Part shown: positions 20,616-31,381 of the stretch, piece after piece
How positions within the stretch are numbered: position 1 is the first letter of the stretch
How the letters are laid out: each line of letters begins with the position of its first letter
From: Hevea brasiliensis
Taxonomy: Eukaryota > Streptophyta > Magnoliopsida > Malpighiales > Euphorbiaceae
DNA length: 64,000 nt
NCBI RefSeq assembly: GCF_030052815.1
Contig: NC_079499.1
Span: forward strand, 76,647,760-76,711,759
Reading direction: 5' to 3'
The notes under the pieces: model-generated
The model's input: only the letters and a program-made list of their open reading frames with translations
Database searches by the model: none
Told to the model about the DNA's origin: nothing
Translations under genes and position numbers: made by a program

Positions 20616-22696
20616 TGTTAGTAGTATGCCCTAGAGCATATCATTTAGTATGTATCTTGTACATATTTTATTAATAAAAGGCATTTCCACTTTTCCGTTT
20701 ACATAATATATTTATGTGTAATAGAAAAGGTCCATTGATATTTTGTTAGAAATATTATTCTTAAGTTGTTAAGAATATGAGTGACAATATTTCTAGCACA
20801 AAGTATCATAAATAGGTTCACAATCGAGGATACTTCATAATAAGGACATGACTTATCCAGAAAGATTGTATTCATGTTTGTTCCCAAGTTATTTATATGA
20901 GATATAAATAAGATGGAATGGTGAGTCTCATGCCATATAACAAACTTGATAGGCACTTATAAATGATAAGTAGGCCGAACCAGTGACACTTATGACAAAC
21001 ACATGGAGTTTACTCTTGTCAATGTTTTGTCATAAATCATATCAGTGCATATAATCTTTAGACACGAGATAGCACAGCTTATCTTGTATATAGGTAGTTT
21101 GAGTTTGATCTCGCTTTCATACTTGTACTATGTATGGGTATATGGGCATGTGTTGGCTCTGCTAGTTATATATGGAGGTAGGTGTTGATCAAGAAGAATC
21201 TGTTCCTCTAAGTAAATAGAGATAAAATCCTATGTTCATTTAATTGTTCTTGATGTTTCAAGTTCTGGCAGACAGATAGATTTATTGAGAAAGAGTTTAC
21301 GATGAGAAAATCTTTTAATCAAGAACTGGAATTAAAAGAGAACATAATATTCATAGCAAATGGAGTTTGACATAAACCATGACTCGGCTTGAGTTGGGAT
21401 TTTAGAGATTCTAGTGCATGGTAACATATGATTATAGGTTCATTTAAGGTAAACCTTATTACTAATTGGGTGGCCATGGCATGCTATGCTAGGTGTTAAC
21501 CATGGTCTATGAGGTTCATAAAATGATTTAGAGAAATCATTTATGGTAAGAAAGAGTTCTAATGATATTAAGAGTTGATATCATGTCTCATTGCCAATTA
21601 GTGATGAGCCTAGTAAGTCACACACATACACAAGTTATCACCTAATTAAATATGATTTAATTAATTAATTAAAGAGTTTAAATTGATTAATTAAATAGGT
21701 TTGGTTTGCAATTAGATTGCAAAGTCCCTAGCATGACTTGAAACCAAATCTAGATTATTAGATGTATAATATAAGTTAAATTTATATTTAAAGTGTTTAA
21801 ATATGAATTTAATTAATGAGAAATTAATTAATAGAGATTAATTAATTAATTTATATTTGATATAAATTAATTAGAAGAAGAAAATAATTATTTTGGGTTA
21901 AGAACTCAAAATTAAGACACAGGGGCATTTTGGTCATTTTGCAGTGTGACACGTGGCACCATGAGATGGTGACACATGGCATAACACATAAGCTTGCCAA
22001 ATATATATATTTTTTTAATCATGTAAGATGATTAAAATCAAGATTAAATATAGGTTTGACACTTGGCACAATGTGATTGGGTCACTTAAACCTAGAGCTA
22101 ATCAAAGGATGACATGTGGCAAGGGTTTAATGTGTTAACCTAGCTATTTAAGTGTTGTTATGAAAAGAAAAGCAACCAGCAGCCACTCCTCTCCTTTGTC
22201 ACGCCACTTTGAGGGTTTTTATCTATTCTTCTTCATCTCTCATCAATTCAAAGAGATTAGCCATCAATCTCTTGAATTAAGAACACTAGGAATTGTTTCT
22301 AGTGTCCTGTTTACATCTTTAATCTCTTAAAAGGCAGAACTTGATTTTCTAATTAATAGAAAAAGCTTTAGAAGCTATTCAAGGGCTGCCATAGGTGTTC
22401 TTGGTGTGGACAAGCTAGAGGGACAACATCGGTGTCACGAAGACGAATCTCAAATGCATCAAGAGGTTAGTGTAATCGTTCTTGATTTAATCTAGGGTTC
22501 TAAAATTAATCTGATTAATTTTAAAATCTTAAATGGCAAATACAGATCCAAAAAACATATTAAAAGAGTTTTAATATGTTGTTTATCATTGAAATCAAAT
22601 AGATAAAAATAAATCTTGCATGGTGCTTGTGACCCTAGGTGAAAATTTTTGAATTCAATGGCATAATCTTGTGTTTTTCACGCTTCCGTTCCTTCA
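20616..22696 (+). repeat. Copia-1 3' LTR
   Basis: The 2081-bp partner of 13219-15308, with the same TGTTAG start and TTCA end. It reads TATTTAAG at the TATA position and has a G-box-like ACACGTGGCA near 21949. Local differences from the 5' LTR are mostly small indels at CAG/CTG sites, for example near 21070, 21115, 21280-21300 and 22430-22455. No gene. Confidence 0.95.
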
Positions 22697-22701
22697 GTAG
22701 C

Positions 22702-23161
22702 TGGTACATTCTCTATCTCTGATCAAGAAGTATTAGTATTGTTTGATCCGGGTTCAACCCATTCATATGTTAGTGCTAGCATAGTCAGTTCACTTGCTGT
22801 TCCATGTGTGCAAATGGGTTTTGAAGTGCTAGTAACTAGTCCTTTAGGACAAGAGGTCCGGGTCAACAGAATCTATAGAGACTGTCCTTTGGTGATCCAA
22901 GGACATGTTTTCCTATCAGACTTGATTGAAATGCCCTTCATAGAGTATGATATCATCTTGGGCATGGATTGGTTAGCCAGGCATCATGCCATGATTGACT
23001 GTAGACTGAAGGCAGTCACTTTTGGTCTCCCTTTGTACGGTGATGTGGTAATACATGGGGAGAGGCATTTACTGCCATCAAACATCAGTTCAGCTGTACT
23101 GACCAAAAAAATGATTAGGAAAGGGTGTGAGACATACTTGGCACATGTGATGGACACCTAA
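22702..23161 (+). pseudogene. Element B protease
   Basis: After copia-1 the B reading frame resumes; LFDPGSTHSYVSASIV carries the active-site Asp, in the D-P-G form usual for Tekay-like elements. VTSPLGQEVRVNRIYRDCPL and YDIILGMDWLARHHAMIDC follow. A TAA at 23159-23161 replaces a Gln codon seen in element C (VIDTQVSS), a C-to-T change. Confidence 0.88.
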
Positions 23162-24099
23162 GTGGGTAGTCCAGCATTGAGGGACATCCCTACTGTATGT
23201 GACTTTCCGGATGTGTTTCCTGATGAATTGCCAGGATTACCTCCAGAAAGAGAGGTGCAATTTGAGATTGATGTTATGCTTGGTGTGGATCCAATCTCCA
23301 TAACGCCATATAGAATGGCACCTGCAGAATTGAAAGAGTTGAAAGTGCAGTTGCAAGAACTGCTTAACAAGGGCTTTATTCGCCCTAGAGTGTCACCTTG
23401 GGGAGCGCCAGTATTGTTTGTAAAGAAGAAGGATGGCACTCTTCGCTTGTGTATTGATTATCGACAGTTGAATAAGGTGACTATAAAGAATAGATATCAA
23501 TTGCCCCACATTGATGACTTGTTTGATCAGTTGAGGGGTGCAGCTGTGTTCTCCAAAATTGACCTGAGATGAGGTTATTATCAGCTGAAAGTACAAGAGC
23601 AGAGTATTCCTAAAACTGCCTTCAGAACCCGCTATGGCCATTATGAGTTTTTGGTTATGCCATTCGGGTTAACTAATGCTCATTTGCTTTTATGGATCTG
23701 ATGAACACTATCTTCAGACCATACCTCGACCAGTTTGTTGTGGTATTCATAGATGATATATTGGTCTATTCGAGGAATGCAGAAGAGCATGATAGACATC
23801 TGCGGATTGTACTGCAGACTTTGAGGGAGAAACAGCTATATGCCAAATTGTCGAAGTGTGAATTTTGGCCGAAAGAAATATCTTTCTTAGGGCATGTAGT
23901 ATCAGAAGAGGGCATCAAGGTAGATCCAAGTAAGATTGAAGCTGTCCTTAATTGGAGGCCACCCAGAAATGTCACAAAAATTCGTAGTTTTCTGGGTTTA
24001 GCTAGATACTACCGTAGATTTGTGAAGGGATTCTCCATGTTGGCATCTCCATTGACCAAGCTGTGTTTGGCATCTCCATTGACCTTAGAAAAGATGTGA
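23162..24099 (+). pseudogene. Element B reverse transcriptase
   Basis: [20 protein letters not shown] leads in, followed by [37 protein letters not shown] and [19 protein letters not shown] at 23570-23572 interrupts the motif around [11 protein letters not shown]. The catalytic [10 protein letters not shown] is intact (Asp codons 23752-23757), then [17 protein letters not shown]. Near 24041-24090 a short segment is duplicated and replaces the usual sequence, shifting the frame into RNase H. Confidence 0.9.
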
Positions 24100-24660
24100 A
24101 ATTTCATTGGACGGATAAATGCCAACAGAGTTTTGATGAATTAAAAAAATGTTTGACTAAAGCTCCAGTCCTGACTTTACCTACTCCGGGTAAAGAATAC
24201 ACCGTTTATAATGACGCTTCTCACGATGGGTTAGGCTGTGTATTGATGCAAGATCGAAATGTCATTGCCTATGCATCACGCCAGCTGAAACCACATGAGA
24301 GGAATTATCCAACACATGATTTGGAGCTTGCAGCCATTGTGTTTGCTCTTAAGATCTGGAGACACTATTTGTAAGGGGAAAAGTGTTACATCTATACAGA
24401 TCATAAGAGTTTGAAGTATTTGGGCACCCAGAAAGAGCTAAATTTGAGATAAAGGAGATGGTTAGAGTTGATAAAAGACTACGATTGTCTGATAGACTAT
24501 CAGCCAGGGAAAGCTAATGTTGTGGCTGATGCCTTAAGTTGCAAGACTATGGTTGCGTCTACGAGTTACTCCTTTGTCTTTGGTACATGAGTTAAGATCG
24601 TCGCATGCCAGCTTAGAGATTAATGATGATGGGCAGACAGTAGTTGCATGGCATATATAA
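24063..24660 (+). pseudogene. Element B RNase H
   Basis: [40 protein letters not shown] and [20 protein letters not shown] are typical gypsy RNase H phrases, with the acidic residues of DAS, DLEL and a later DH. The frame stops at 24372-24374 (TAA for a Tyr codon in KIWRHYL-Y). LELIKDYD and DYQPGKANVVADAL-type sequence follows in broken frames up to the integrase. Confidence 0.87.
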
Positions 24661-25224
24661 CCAGTGTTGATTGATCAGATTAGAATGGCTGCTCAGAATG
24701 ATCAAAAATATCAGAAGTTGATGGAAGAAGTTAGGCAGGGCAAGAAACCAGAATTCTCAATCAGAGATGACGGTCTACTGCTACACCAGGACAGAATATG
24801 TGTTCCTAATGATGTCGATTTGAGGCAAATCATTTTGAAGGAAGCACATGAGTCTCCTTTTGCCATGCACCCTGGTGGCACAAAAATGTATAGGGGGCTA
24901 AAGGAGCATTACTGGTGGATGGGTATGAAAAGAGATGTGGCAGAGTTTGTATCCAAATGCCTAACTTATCAGCAAGTGAAGGCAGAGCATCAAGTACCCA
25001 CTGGGTTGTTACATCCACTACCAGTACCAGAATGGAAATGGAAAAGAATAACGATGGATTTTGTAATGGGACTTCCGAGGACACAGAAGAGTCATGATGA
25101 AGTTTGGGTCATTGTTGACAGACTAACTAAGTCTGCTCATTTTCTGCCAGTTCGGATGGACTACAGTTTAGAAAGATTGGCCAAGTTGTACATTGATGAG
25201 ATTGTGAGACTGCATGGAGTGCCA
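24661..25224 (+). pseudogene. Element B integrase, first part
   Basis: The frame covers the HHCC-type domain (AHESPFAMHPGGTKMYRG, then FVSKCLTYQQVK, where the second Cys is Tyr) and the start of the catalytic core (KRITMDFVMGLPRTQ with the first Asp, then VWVIVDRLTKSAHFLPV). It ends at LHGVP, where copia-2 is inserted. TGCCA at 25220-25224 is the left target duplication. The rest of the domain resumes at 35280. Confidence 0.9.
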
Positions 25225-25286
25225 TGATGAAAGGTTCATCATATGACTAATTAAAATGTTTAATTATGATTTTTAATCACACAATT
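25225..25286 (-). other. Abnormal terminus of the copia-2 3' LTR
   Basis: Where the other LTRs end CGTTCYTTCA, this one continues for about 60 bases. About 45 of them (25240-25286) match the leader just upstream of the tandem array but in inverted orientation (compare 15521-15570). The outermost 17 bases form TGATGAA-AGG-TTCATCA, a perfect 7-bp-stem hairpin. The target duplication lies directly outside it. Confidence 0.75.
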
Positions 25287-27386
25287 AACGGAAGCGTGAA
25301 AAACACAAGTTTATACCATTGAATTCAAAAATTTTCACCTAGGGTCACATGCACCATGCAAGATTTATTTTTATCTATTTGATTTCAATGATAAACAACA
25401 TATTAAAACTCTTTTAATAAGTTTTTGGATCTGTATTTGCCATTTAAGATTTTAAAATTAATCAGATTAATTTTAGAACCCTAGATTAAATCAAGAACGA
25501 TTACACTAACCTCTTGATGCACTACAGCGTGTCTGCGCCTTTGAGATTCGTCTTCAGGACACCAGATGTTGTCCCTCTAGCTTGTCCACACCAAGAACAC
25601 CTATGGCAGCCATTGAACAGCTTCTAAAGCTTTTTCTATTAATTAGAAATTCAAGTTCTGCCTTTTAAGAGATTAGAGATGTAAACAGGACACTAGAAAC
25701 AATTTCTAGTGTTCTTAATTCAAGAGATTGATGGCTAATCTCTTTGAATTGATGAGAGATGAAGAAGAACAGATGAAAAGCCTCAAAGTGGCATGAAAAA
25801 GGAGAGGAGTGGCTGCTGGTTATTTTTTCTTTTCATAACCACACTTAAATAGCTAGGTTAACACATTAAACCCTTGCCACACGTCACCCTTTGATTAGCT
25901 CTAGGTTTAAGTGACCCAATCACATTGTGCTAAGTGTCAAACCTATATTTAATCTTGATTTTAATCATCTTACATGATTAAAAAACATTTGGCAAGCTTA
26001 TGTGTAATCCCATGTGTCACCATCTCATGGTGCCACGTGTCACACTGCAAAATGACCAAAATGCCCCTGTGTCTTAATTTTGAGTTCTTAACCCAACATA
26101 ATTATTTTTCTTCTTCTAATTAATTTATATCAAATATAAATTAATTAATTAATTAATCTCTATTAATTAATTTCTCATTAATTAAATTCATATTTAAACA
26201 CTTTAAATATAAATTTAATTTATACTAAACATCCAATAATCTAGATTTGGTTTCAAGTCATGCTAGGGACTTTGCAATTTAATTGCAAACCAAACCTATT
26301 CAATTAATCAATTAAACTCTTTAATTAATTAATTAAAACATTTTTAAATAGGTGATAACTTGTGTATGTGTGTGACTTACTAGGCTCATCACTAATTGGC
26401 AATGAGACATGATATCAACTCTTAATAGCATCAGAACTCTTTCTTACCATAAATGATTTCTCTAAATCATTTTATGCACCTCATAGACCATGCTTAACAC
26501 CTAGCATAGCATGCCATGGCCACCCAATTAGTAATAAGGTTTACCTTAAATGAACCTATAATCATATGTTACCATGCACTAGAATCTCTTTGTTACAAAA
26601 TCCCAACTCAAGCTGGAGTCACGGTTTATGTCAAACTCCATTTGCTATGAATATTATGGTCTCTTTTAATTCCAGTTCTTGATTAAAAAGATTTTCTCAT
26701 CAGAAACTCTTTTATGAATAAATCTATCTGTCCTGGCCAGGAGCTTCAAACATCAAGAACAATTAAATGAACATAGGATTTTATCTCTATTTACTTAGAG
26801 GAACAGATTCCATCTTGATCAACACCTACCTCCATATATAACTAGTAGGAGCCAACACATGCCCATATACCCATACATAGTACAAGTATGAAAGCAGTAT
26901 CAAACTCAAACTACTTATATAAAAGATAACTGTGCTATCTCAGGTCTAAAGATTATATGCACTGATATGATTTATGACAAAACATTGACAAGAGTAAACT
27001 CCATGTGCTTGTCATAAGTGTCACTGGTTCGGCCTACTTATCATTTATAAGTGCTTATCATGTTTGTTATATGGCACGAGACTCACCATTCCATCTTATT
27101 TATATCTCATATGAAGTGTCCATATTATGAATACAATCTTTCTGGATAAGTCATGTCCTTATTATGAAGCATCCTCGATTGTGAACCTATTTATGATACT
27201 TTGTACTAGAAATATTGTCACTCATATTCTTAACAACTTAAGAATAATATTTCTAACAAAATATCAATGGACCTTTTCTATTACACATAAATATATTATG
27301 TAAACGAAAAAGTGGAAATGCCTTTTATTAATAAAATATGAACAAGATACACACTAAATGATATGCTCTAGGGCATACTACTAACA
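25225..27386 (-). repeat. Copia-2 3' LTR
   Basis: It matches the 5' LTR at 33172-35279, apart from its last 62 bases (25225-25286) and a replaced patch near 27112-27130. On this strand it starts TGTTAGTAG at 27386. It is followed directly by the target duplication TGCCA. No gene. Confidence 0.93.
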
Positions 27387-27396
27387 ATCTCCCACT
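27387..27396 (-). other. Copia-2 polypurine tract
   Basis: The complement reads AGTGGGAGAT, next to the 3' LTR, as in the other two copies. Confidence 0.85.
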
Positions 27397-27400
27397 AGCA

Positions 27401-28156
27401 CTAGAGCCATTCATTACAATACCTTAGACCTATCTTCTCAAGATGTCGGTCTAACTGAGTCTGTGACATAGGCTTAGTGAATGGTTCAACTGGATTTTCA
27501 GCTGATGCTATTTTTTGCATGGCTATATCGCCATGCTCAACTATATCTTTGATAATGTGGTAGTGCCTTTCTATGTGTTTGGATTTTGGGTGAGACCTTA
27601 GTTCCTTAGCCTGTATGACTGCTCCATTATTGTCACAGTGTAGTGGAACTGCTGGCTCAATGGAAGGAACTACTGTAAGTTCTGTCATGAACTTCTTTAT
27701 CCAAACAGCTTCCTTTGCTGTATCTGATGTAGCAATATACACAGCCTCTGTAGTAGAATCTGCAGTCGTGCTCTGTTTGGAACTCTTCCAACTGACTGCA
27801 CCTCCATTACAAATGAACACATATCCAGAGGTAGACTTTCTATAATCGATATCTGATTGGAAATCATAATCAGTATAACCATCCAATTGCAAGTCTCCAC
27901 CTCCTTAAATCAAGAATAAATCCTTAGTTCTTCTCAAGTACTTAAGGATATTCTTGACGGCTATCCAGTATTCCAAACCTGGATTGGATTGATAACTGCT
28001 AGTCAAACTAGCAGCATATGCGATAACTAGCCTAGTACACAACATTGCATATATTAAACTTCCAATAGCCGAAGCATATGGAATCCTGGCCATCTTATCT
28101 CTTTCTTCAGGTGTCTTTGGAGACATCTCTTTAGAATGGTGGATACCATGTCTCAC
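27401..28156 (-). pseudogene. Copia-2 RT end and RNase H
   Basis: The stretch 28156-27905 encodes the RT thumb end (EERDKMARIPYASAIGSLIY, then YLRRTKDLFLI) and stops at a TAA. From 27892 a 163-codon open RNase H frame runs to 27401: LDGYTDYDFQSD, YRKSTSGYVFICNGGAVSWK, STTADSTTEAVYIA and HCDNNGAVIQAKELR, ending LRYCNEWL. In TTEAVYIA a Val replaces the Glu expected in TEAEYIA, which is catalytic in this family, so the enzyme is probably dead even where the frame is open. Confidence 0.88.
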
Positions 28157-29668
28157 TGGTAACTATCCTCTTTTTGGAATCAAGCATGTTAAACCTCTTT
28201 AACACCTTTTCCAAGTATAGACTTTGGGATAAAACAATTATTCTTTTCGCTCTATCTCTATAGATGCGAATCCCAAGAATATAGGTTGTCTCCCCTAAGT
28301 CTTTCATGGAGAATGTATTTGAAAACTATACCTTTACAGTTGTCAACATACCTGTGTCATTACCCATCAAGAGTATGTCATCCACATATAAGACAAGGAA
28401 AGTGATAGCACTGTTACTAACCTTCCTATATACACATGGCTCATCCTCACTTTTAATAAAACCAAAGGATTTAATGGCTTCATCAAAACGGATGTTCCAA
28501 CTCCTCGAAGCTTGTTTTAACCCATAAATGGATCACTTTAGCTTGCATACCTTGGAACCATCTTGGGATTCAAAACCCCTAGGTTGTTCCATGAAAATGT
28601 TTTCTTCAATGTATCCATTGAGAAAAGCTGTTTTGACATCCATCTACCAAATCTCATAATCATAGTATGCAGCTATTGCTAATAAAATCCTAATTGATTT
28701 AAGCATGGCAACAGGCGAGAAAGTCTCCTCATAGTCGATTCATTACCTTTGGCGAAACCCTTTCTCTACTAGCCTTGCCTTATAGGTCTCTACCTTTCCA
28801 TCATAACCAATTTTCTTCTTTAAAACACATTTGTTCCTTATAGGTACAATACCTTCAGGTGGGTCAACAATACCTATTTATACATGGAATCAATCTCGGA
28901 TTTCATAGCATCAATCCATTTTGAAGAGTCTATATCTGATATAGCTTCTTCATAGGTAAGTGGATCATCTCCATGATCTACGTCTTCATGAGTAGACAAC
29001 TCTTGTTCTTCCTCATGAAGAAAACCATATCTCACTGGTGGGTGAGATACCCTTGTTGTTCTATGAGGAACAGCTGTAGATGTTTCATCAACGGGTATAG
29101 GTTGACTAGATGGATCTATATCCATCTGATCTGTTGGTTTGTCAGAATTCTCTAATTCTAACTCTATTTGCCTTCCTTTGCCTCCTTCTTGAACAAACTA
29201 TTGTTCAAGAAATGTGACATCTCTACTTATCATAACCTTTTGTGAAATAGGCAAATAAAAATAATATCCAAAACTATCTTTTGGATATCCAACAAATCGA
29301 CCTTTTTCTGATCTGGTCTCCAATTTATCAGTGTTCAGCTTTTTGATATAAGCTGGACAACCCCAAATCTTAACATGCTTAAGACTTGGTTTTCTTCCAT
29401 GCCATATCTCATAAGGTGTGGAAGAAACTGATTTTGATGGAATCCTATTCAGAATATACAAAGCTGATTCTAATGCAAATCCCTAAAAGAAGATTTGCAT
29501 ATCAGTATAGCTCATCATACTACGTACCATATCCAATAGGGTACGATTTCTCCTTTCAGATACACCATTGAGCTGTGGCGTTCCTGGAGGAGTCAGCTGA
29601 GAAACAATGCCATGCTCTCTCAAGTATTCATCAAATTCAGTATTCAAATATTCACCTCTACGATCTGA
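28157..29668 (-). pseudogene. Copia-2 integrase C-terminal part and RT, broken
   Basis: Downstream of the stop at 29669, the third catalytic integrase residue region (NGVSERRNRTLLD, about 29570-29520), then YILNRIPSKSVSSTPYEIWH and FGYYFYLPISQKVMISRD (29461-29198) are readable. The frame passes straight into RT here, unlike in copia-1 and copia-3. RT is broken by a small deletion after DSMYK (about 28874) and later shifts; YVDD remains (Asp codons in the complement of 28377-28382). Confidence 0.87.
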
Positions 29669-31381
29669 TCAAAGAGCTTTAATACTCTTTCCTGTTTGAT
29701 TTTCTACTTCAGATTTAAATTCTTTGAACTTTTCAAAAGATTCATGTTTGTATTTCATCAAATACAAATACCCAAACCTTGATTTATCATTAGTAAAGGT
29801 AATAAAATAATGAAAACCCCCTCTAGCCATTTCTTTAAATGGACCACATACATCACTATGTATTAGCTCCAAAATATTTTTAGCTCTTAGCCCTTGTCTA
29901 ACAAAGGGTGATCTAGTCATTTTGCCCTGAAGGCAAGATTCACAAATTGGAGTAGGCTCAAAGCCCAATGAGGATAGAATCCCCATTTTCTCCAGTTTTG
30001 CAATCCTATCTTCTGCAACATGATATAACCTTAAGTGCCAAATATATTTTGAACTTGAGTTGGTTTTCACCATGGCATTGTATTCTTTTAGATCACTTGC
30101 ATTCAATTTGTGTTTGTCATTATTATCCAAATAATAAAGACCATCATTCACATAACCCAAACCAACATATTTATTTCCAAAATAAATATTGCAAACATCA
30201 TCTGTGAACTGAAATTCATAGCCATTTCTAGTCAAACTAGATATAGAAATGATGTTCTTAAAAGCATCAGGTACATATAAAATATTATCTAAACACAAAA
30301 CATGTCCAAACATGTAACAAGATTTAGATCCTATGGCTAAAGCGTCAACAGTTGAACCATTACCAATCCGGACTCTAATATCTTGAGAACGCAAGCTGCT
30401 ACTATTTGCTAGTTCCTGCATATCATTAGAAATGTGAGAACTGGCACCAGTATCTAAAATCCAAGCTGTAGATGAACTATGAGTATCATCAGAATCTAAA
30501 TAACAAGATATGGACATACCTTCCGAAAGTGTATCCTTATTGTCCTTCAGAGGAGCAAGATACTCTGGGCAATTCCTTTTCCAGTGCCCATCCTTTTGGC
30601 AGTGGAAACACTTTCCTTTGCCTCCATCAGCTTTAGTCTTCCTTTTCTTTTTAGCTATTTTCTTGGAAGGACTAGGAATCTGAGGTTTCTTTTTCTTATT
30701 GCCCTTCTTCTTGTTGGACTTTCCAGCAGAAGAAGATGCAACCAAAGCTACCTCTTTTCCTTTATTACCTGGCATATTCTTTTGGGCAATAACCAGCATG
30801 TTGAGTAAACCAGCTAAGGCGCATTCCTGTTTAATCATATAGAAATTTGTCACAAAATTCCCAAAAGGCTCAGGAAGGGACTGATGGATCAAATCCGTCT
30901 GTAGTTGGAAATCCATGTTGAAGTCAAGATGTTCCAACTGCTCAATCAGCCGAATCATCTTGTGGACATGATCCCCAACATTCTGTCCCTCAGACATCCT
31001 CATACGGAATAGCTGTCTAGATATCTCATACCTAGCATTCCTGCTGTGCTCACCATACAACTCTTGTAGGTGAAGGAGGATCTCACTCACACTCTGCATG
31101 TTCTCATGTTGCTTCTGTAAATCATTACTCATGGAAGCAAGCATGTAACACTTAGCTCTCATATCATGCTCCTTCCACTTGTCCAAAGTTTCATGTTCCT
31201 CTTGTGTGGCCTCTAGAGGTAAGGGACCAGGAACATTTGAATCTAGAACATATCCTATATGTTCAAGGTTTAGGACAAGTTTCAAATTTCTTAGCCAATC
31301 AAACAGATTAGGTCCTGTTAACCTATTGTGATCAAGTATGCTTGCAAGGATGTTGGATGGTGGTGGTTGTTTTGTGCTCAT
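29669..31381 (-). CDS. Copia-2 gag-protease-integrase open frame, truncated
   Basis: A 570-codon open frame starts MSTKQPPPSNILASILDHNR; the ATG is conserved at the same place in the other copies. Residues 1-220 are capsid-like gag, followed by a lysine-rich stretch and the CCHC knuckle (residues 258-271, CFHCQKDGHWKRNC). The protease has active-site DTGA at about residue 310 (complement of 30443-30454). The pre-integrase zinc domain (WHLRLYHVAEDR, CESCLQGK) and integrase start (HSDVCGPF) follow. It ends in a TGA where the other copies have CGA (Arg before SDRGGEY), a C-to-T change. It would otherwise continue through RT. Intact as a frame, but not as an element protein. Confidence 0.92.
   Translation of the reverse strand: MSTKQPPPSNILASILDHNRLTGPNLFDWLRNLKLVLNLEHIGYVLDSNVPGPLPLEATQEEHETLDKWKEHDMRAKCYMLASMSNDLQKQHENMQSVSEILLHLQELYGEHSRNARYEISRQLFRMRMSEGQNVGDHVHKMIRLIEQLEHLDFNMDFQLQTDLIHQSLPEPFGNFVTNFYMIKQECALAGLLNMLVIAQKNMPGNKGKEVALVASSSAGKSNKKKGNKKKKPQIPSPSKKIAKKKRKTKADGGKGKCFHCQKDGHWKRNCPEYLAPLKDNKDTLSEGMSISCYLDSDDTHSSSTAWILDTGASSHISNDMQELANSSSLRSQDIRVRIGNGSTVDALAIGSKSCYMFGHVLCLDNILYVPDAFKNIISISSLTRNGYEFQFTDDVCNIYFGNKYVGLGYVNDGLYYLDNNDKHKLNASDLKEYNAMVKTNSSSKYIWHLRLYHVAEDRIAKLEKMGILSSLGFEPTPICESCLQGKMTRSPFVRQGLRAKNILELIHSDVCGPFKEMARGGFHYFITFTNDKSRFGYLYLMKYKHESFEKFKEFKSEVENQTGKSIKAL

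Larger units (their letters stand above)
13219..22696 (+). mobile_element. Copia-1: full-length Ty1/copia element, protease-less
   Basis: This 9478-bp element has two LTRs (13219-15308 and 20616-22696), exact target duplication GTAGC (13214-13218 and 22697-22701), primer-binding site, leader, gag, integrase, RT, RNase H and polypurine tract. The order integrase before RT marks it as Ty1/copia. The segment encoding the protease is absent, and the deletion is shared with copia-3. Stops and frameshifts prevent function. The LTRs are alike except for clusters at CAG/CTG positions, so insertion was probably recent relative to B. Confidence 0.95.

Noticed and set aside
27615..27845. Plus-strand frames overlapping the copia-2 genes (also 28306-28527 and 29968-30207)
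   Set aside because: They are opposite-strand shadows of RNase H, RT and gag-integrase, which have clear family motifs on the minus strand.
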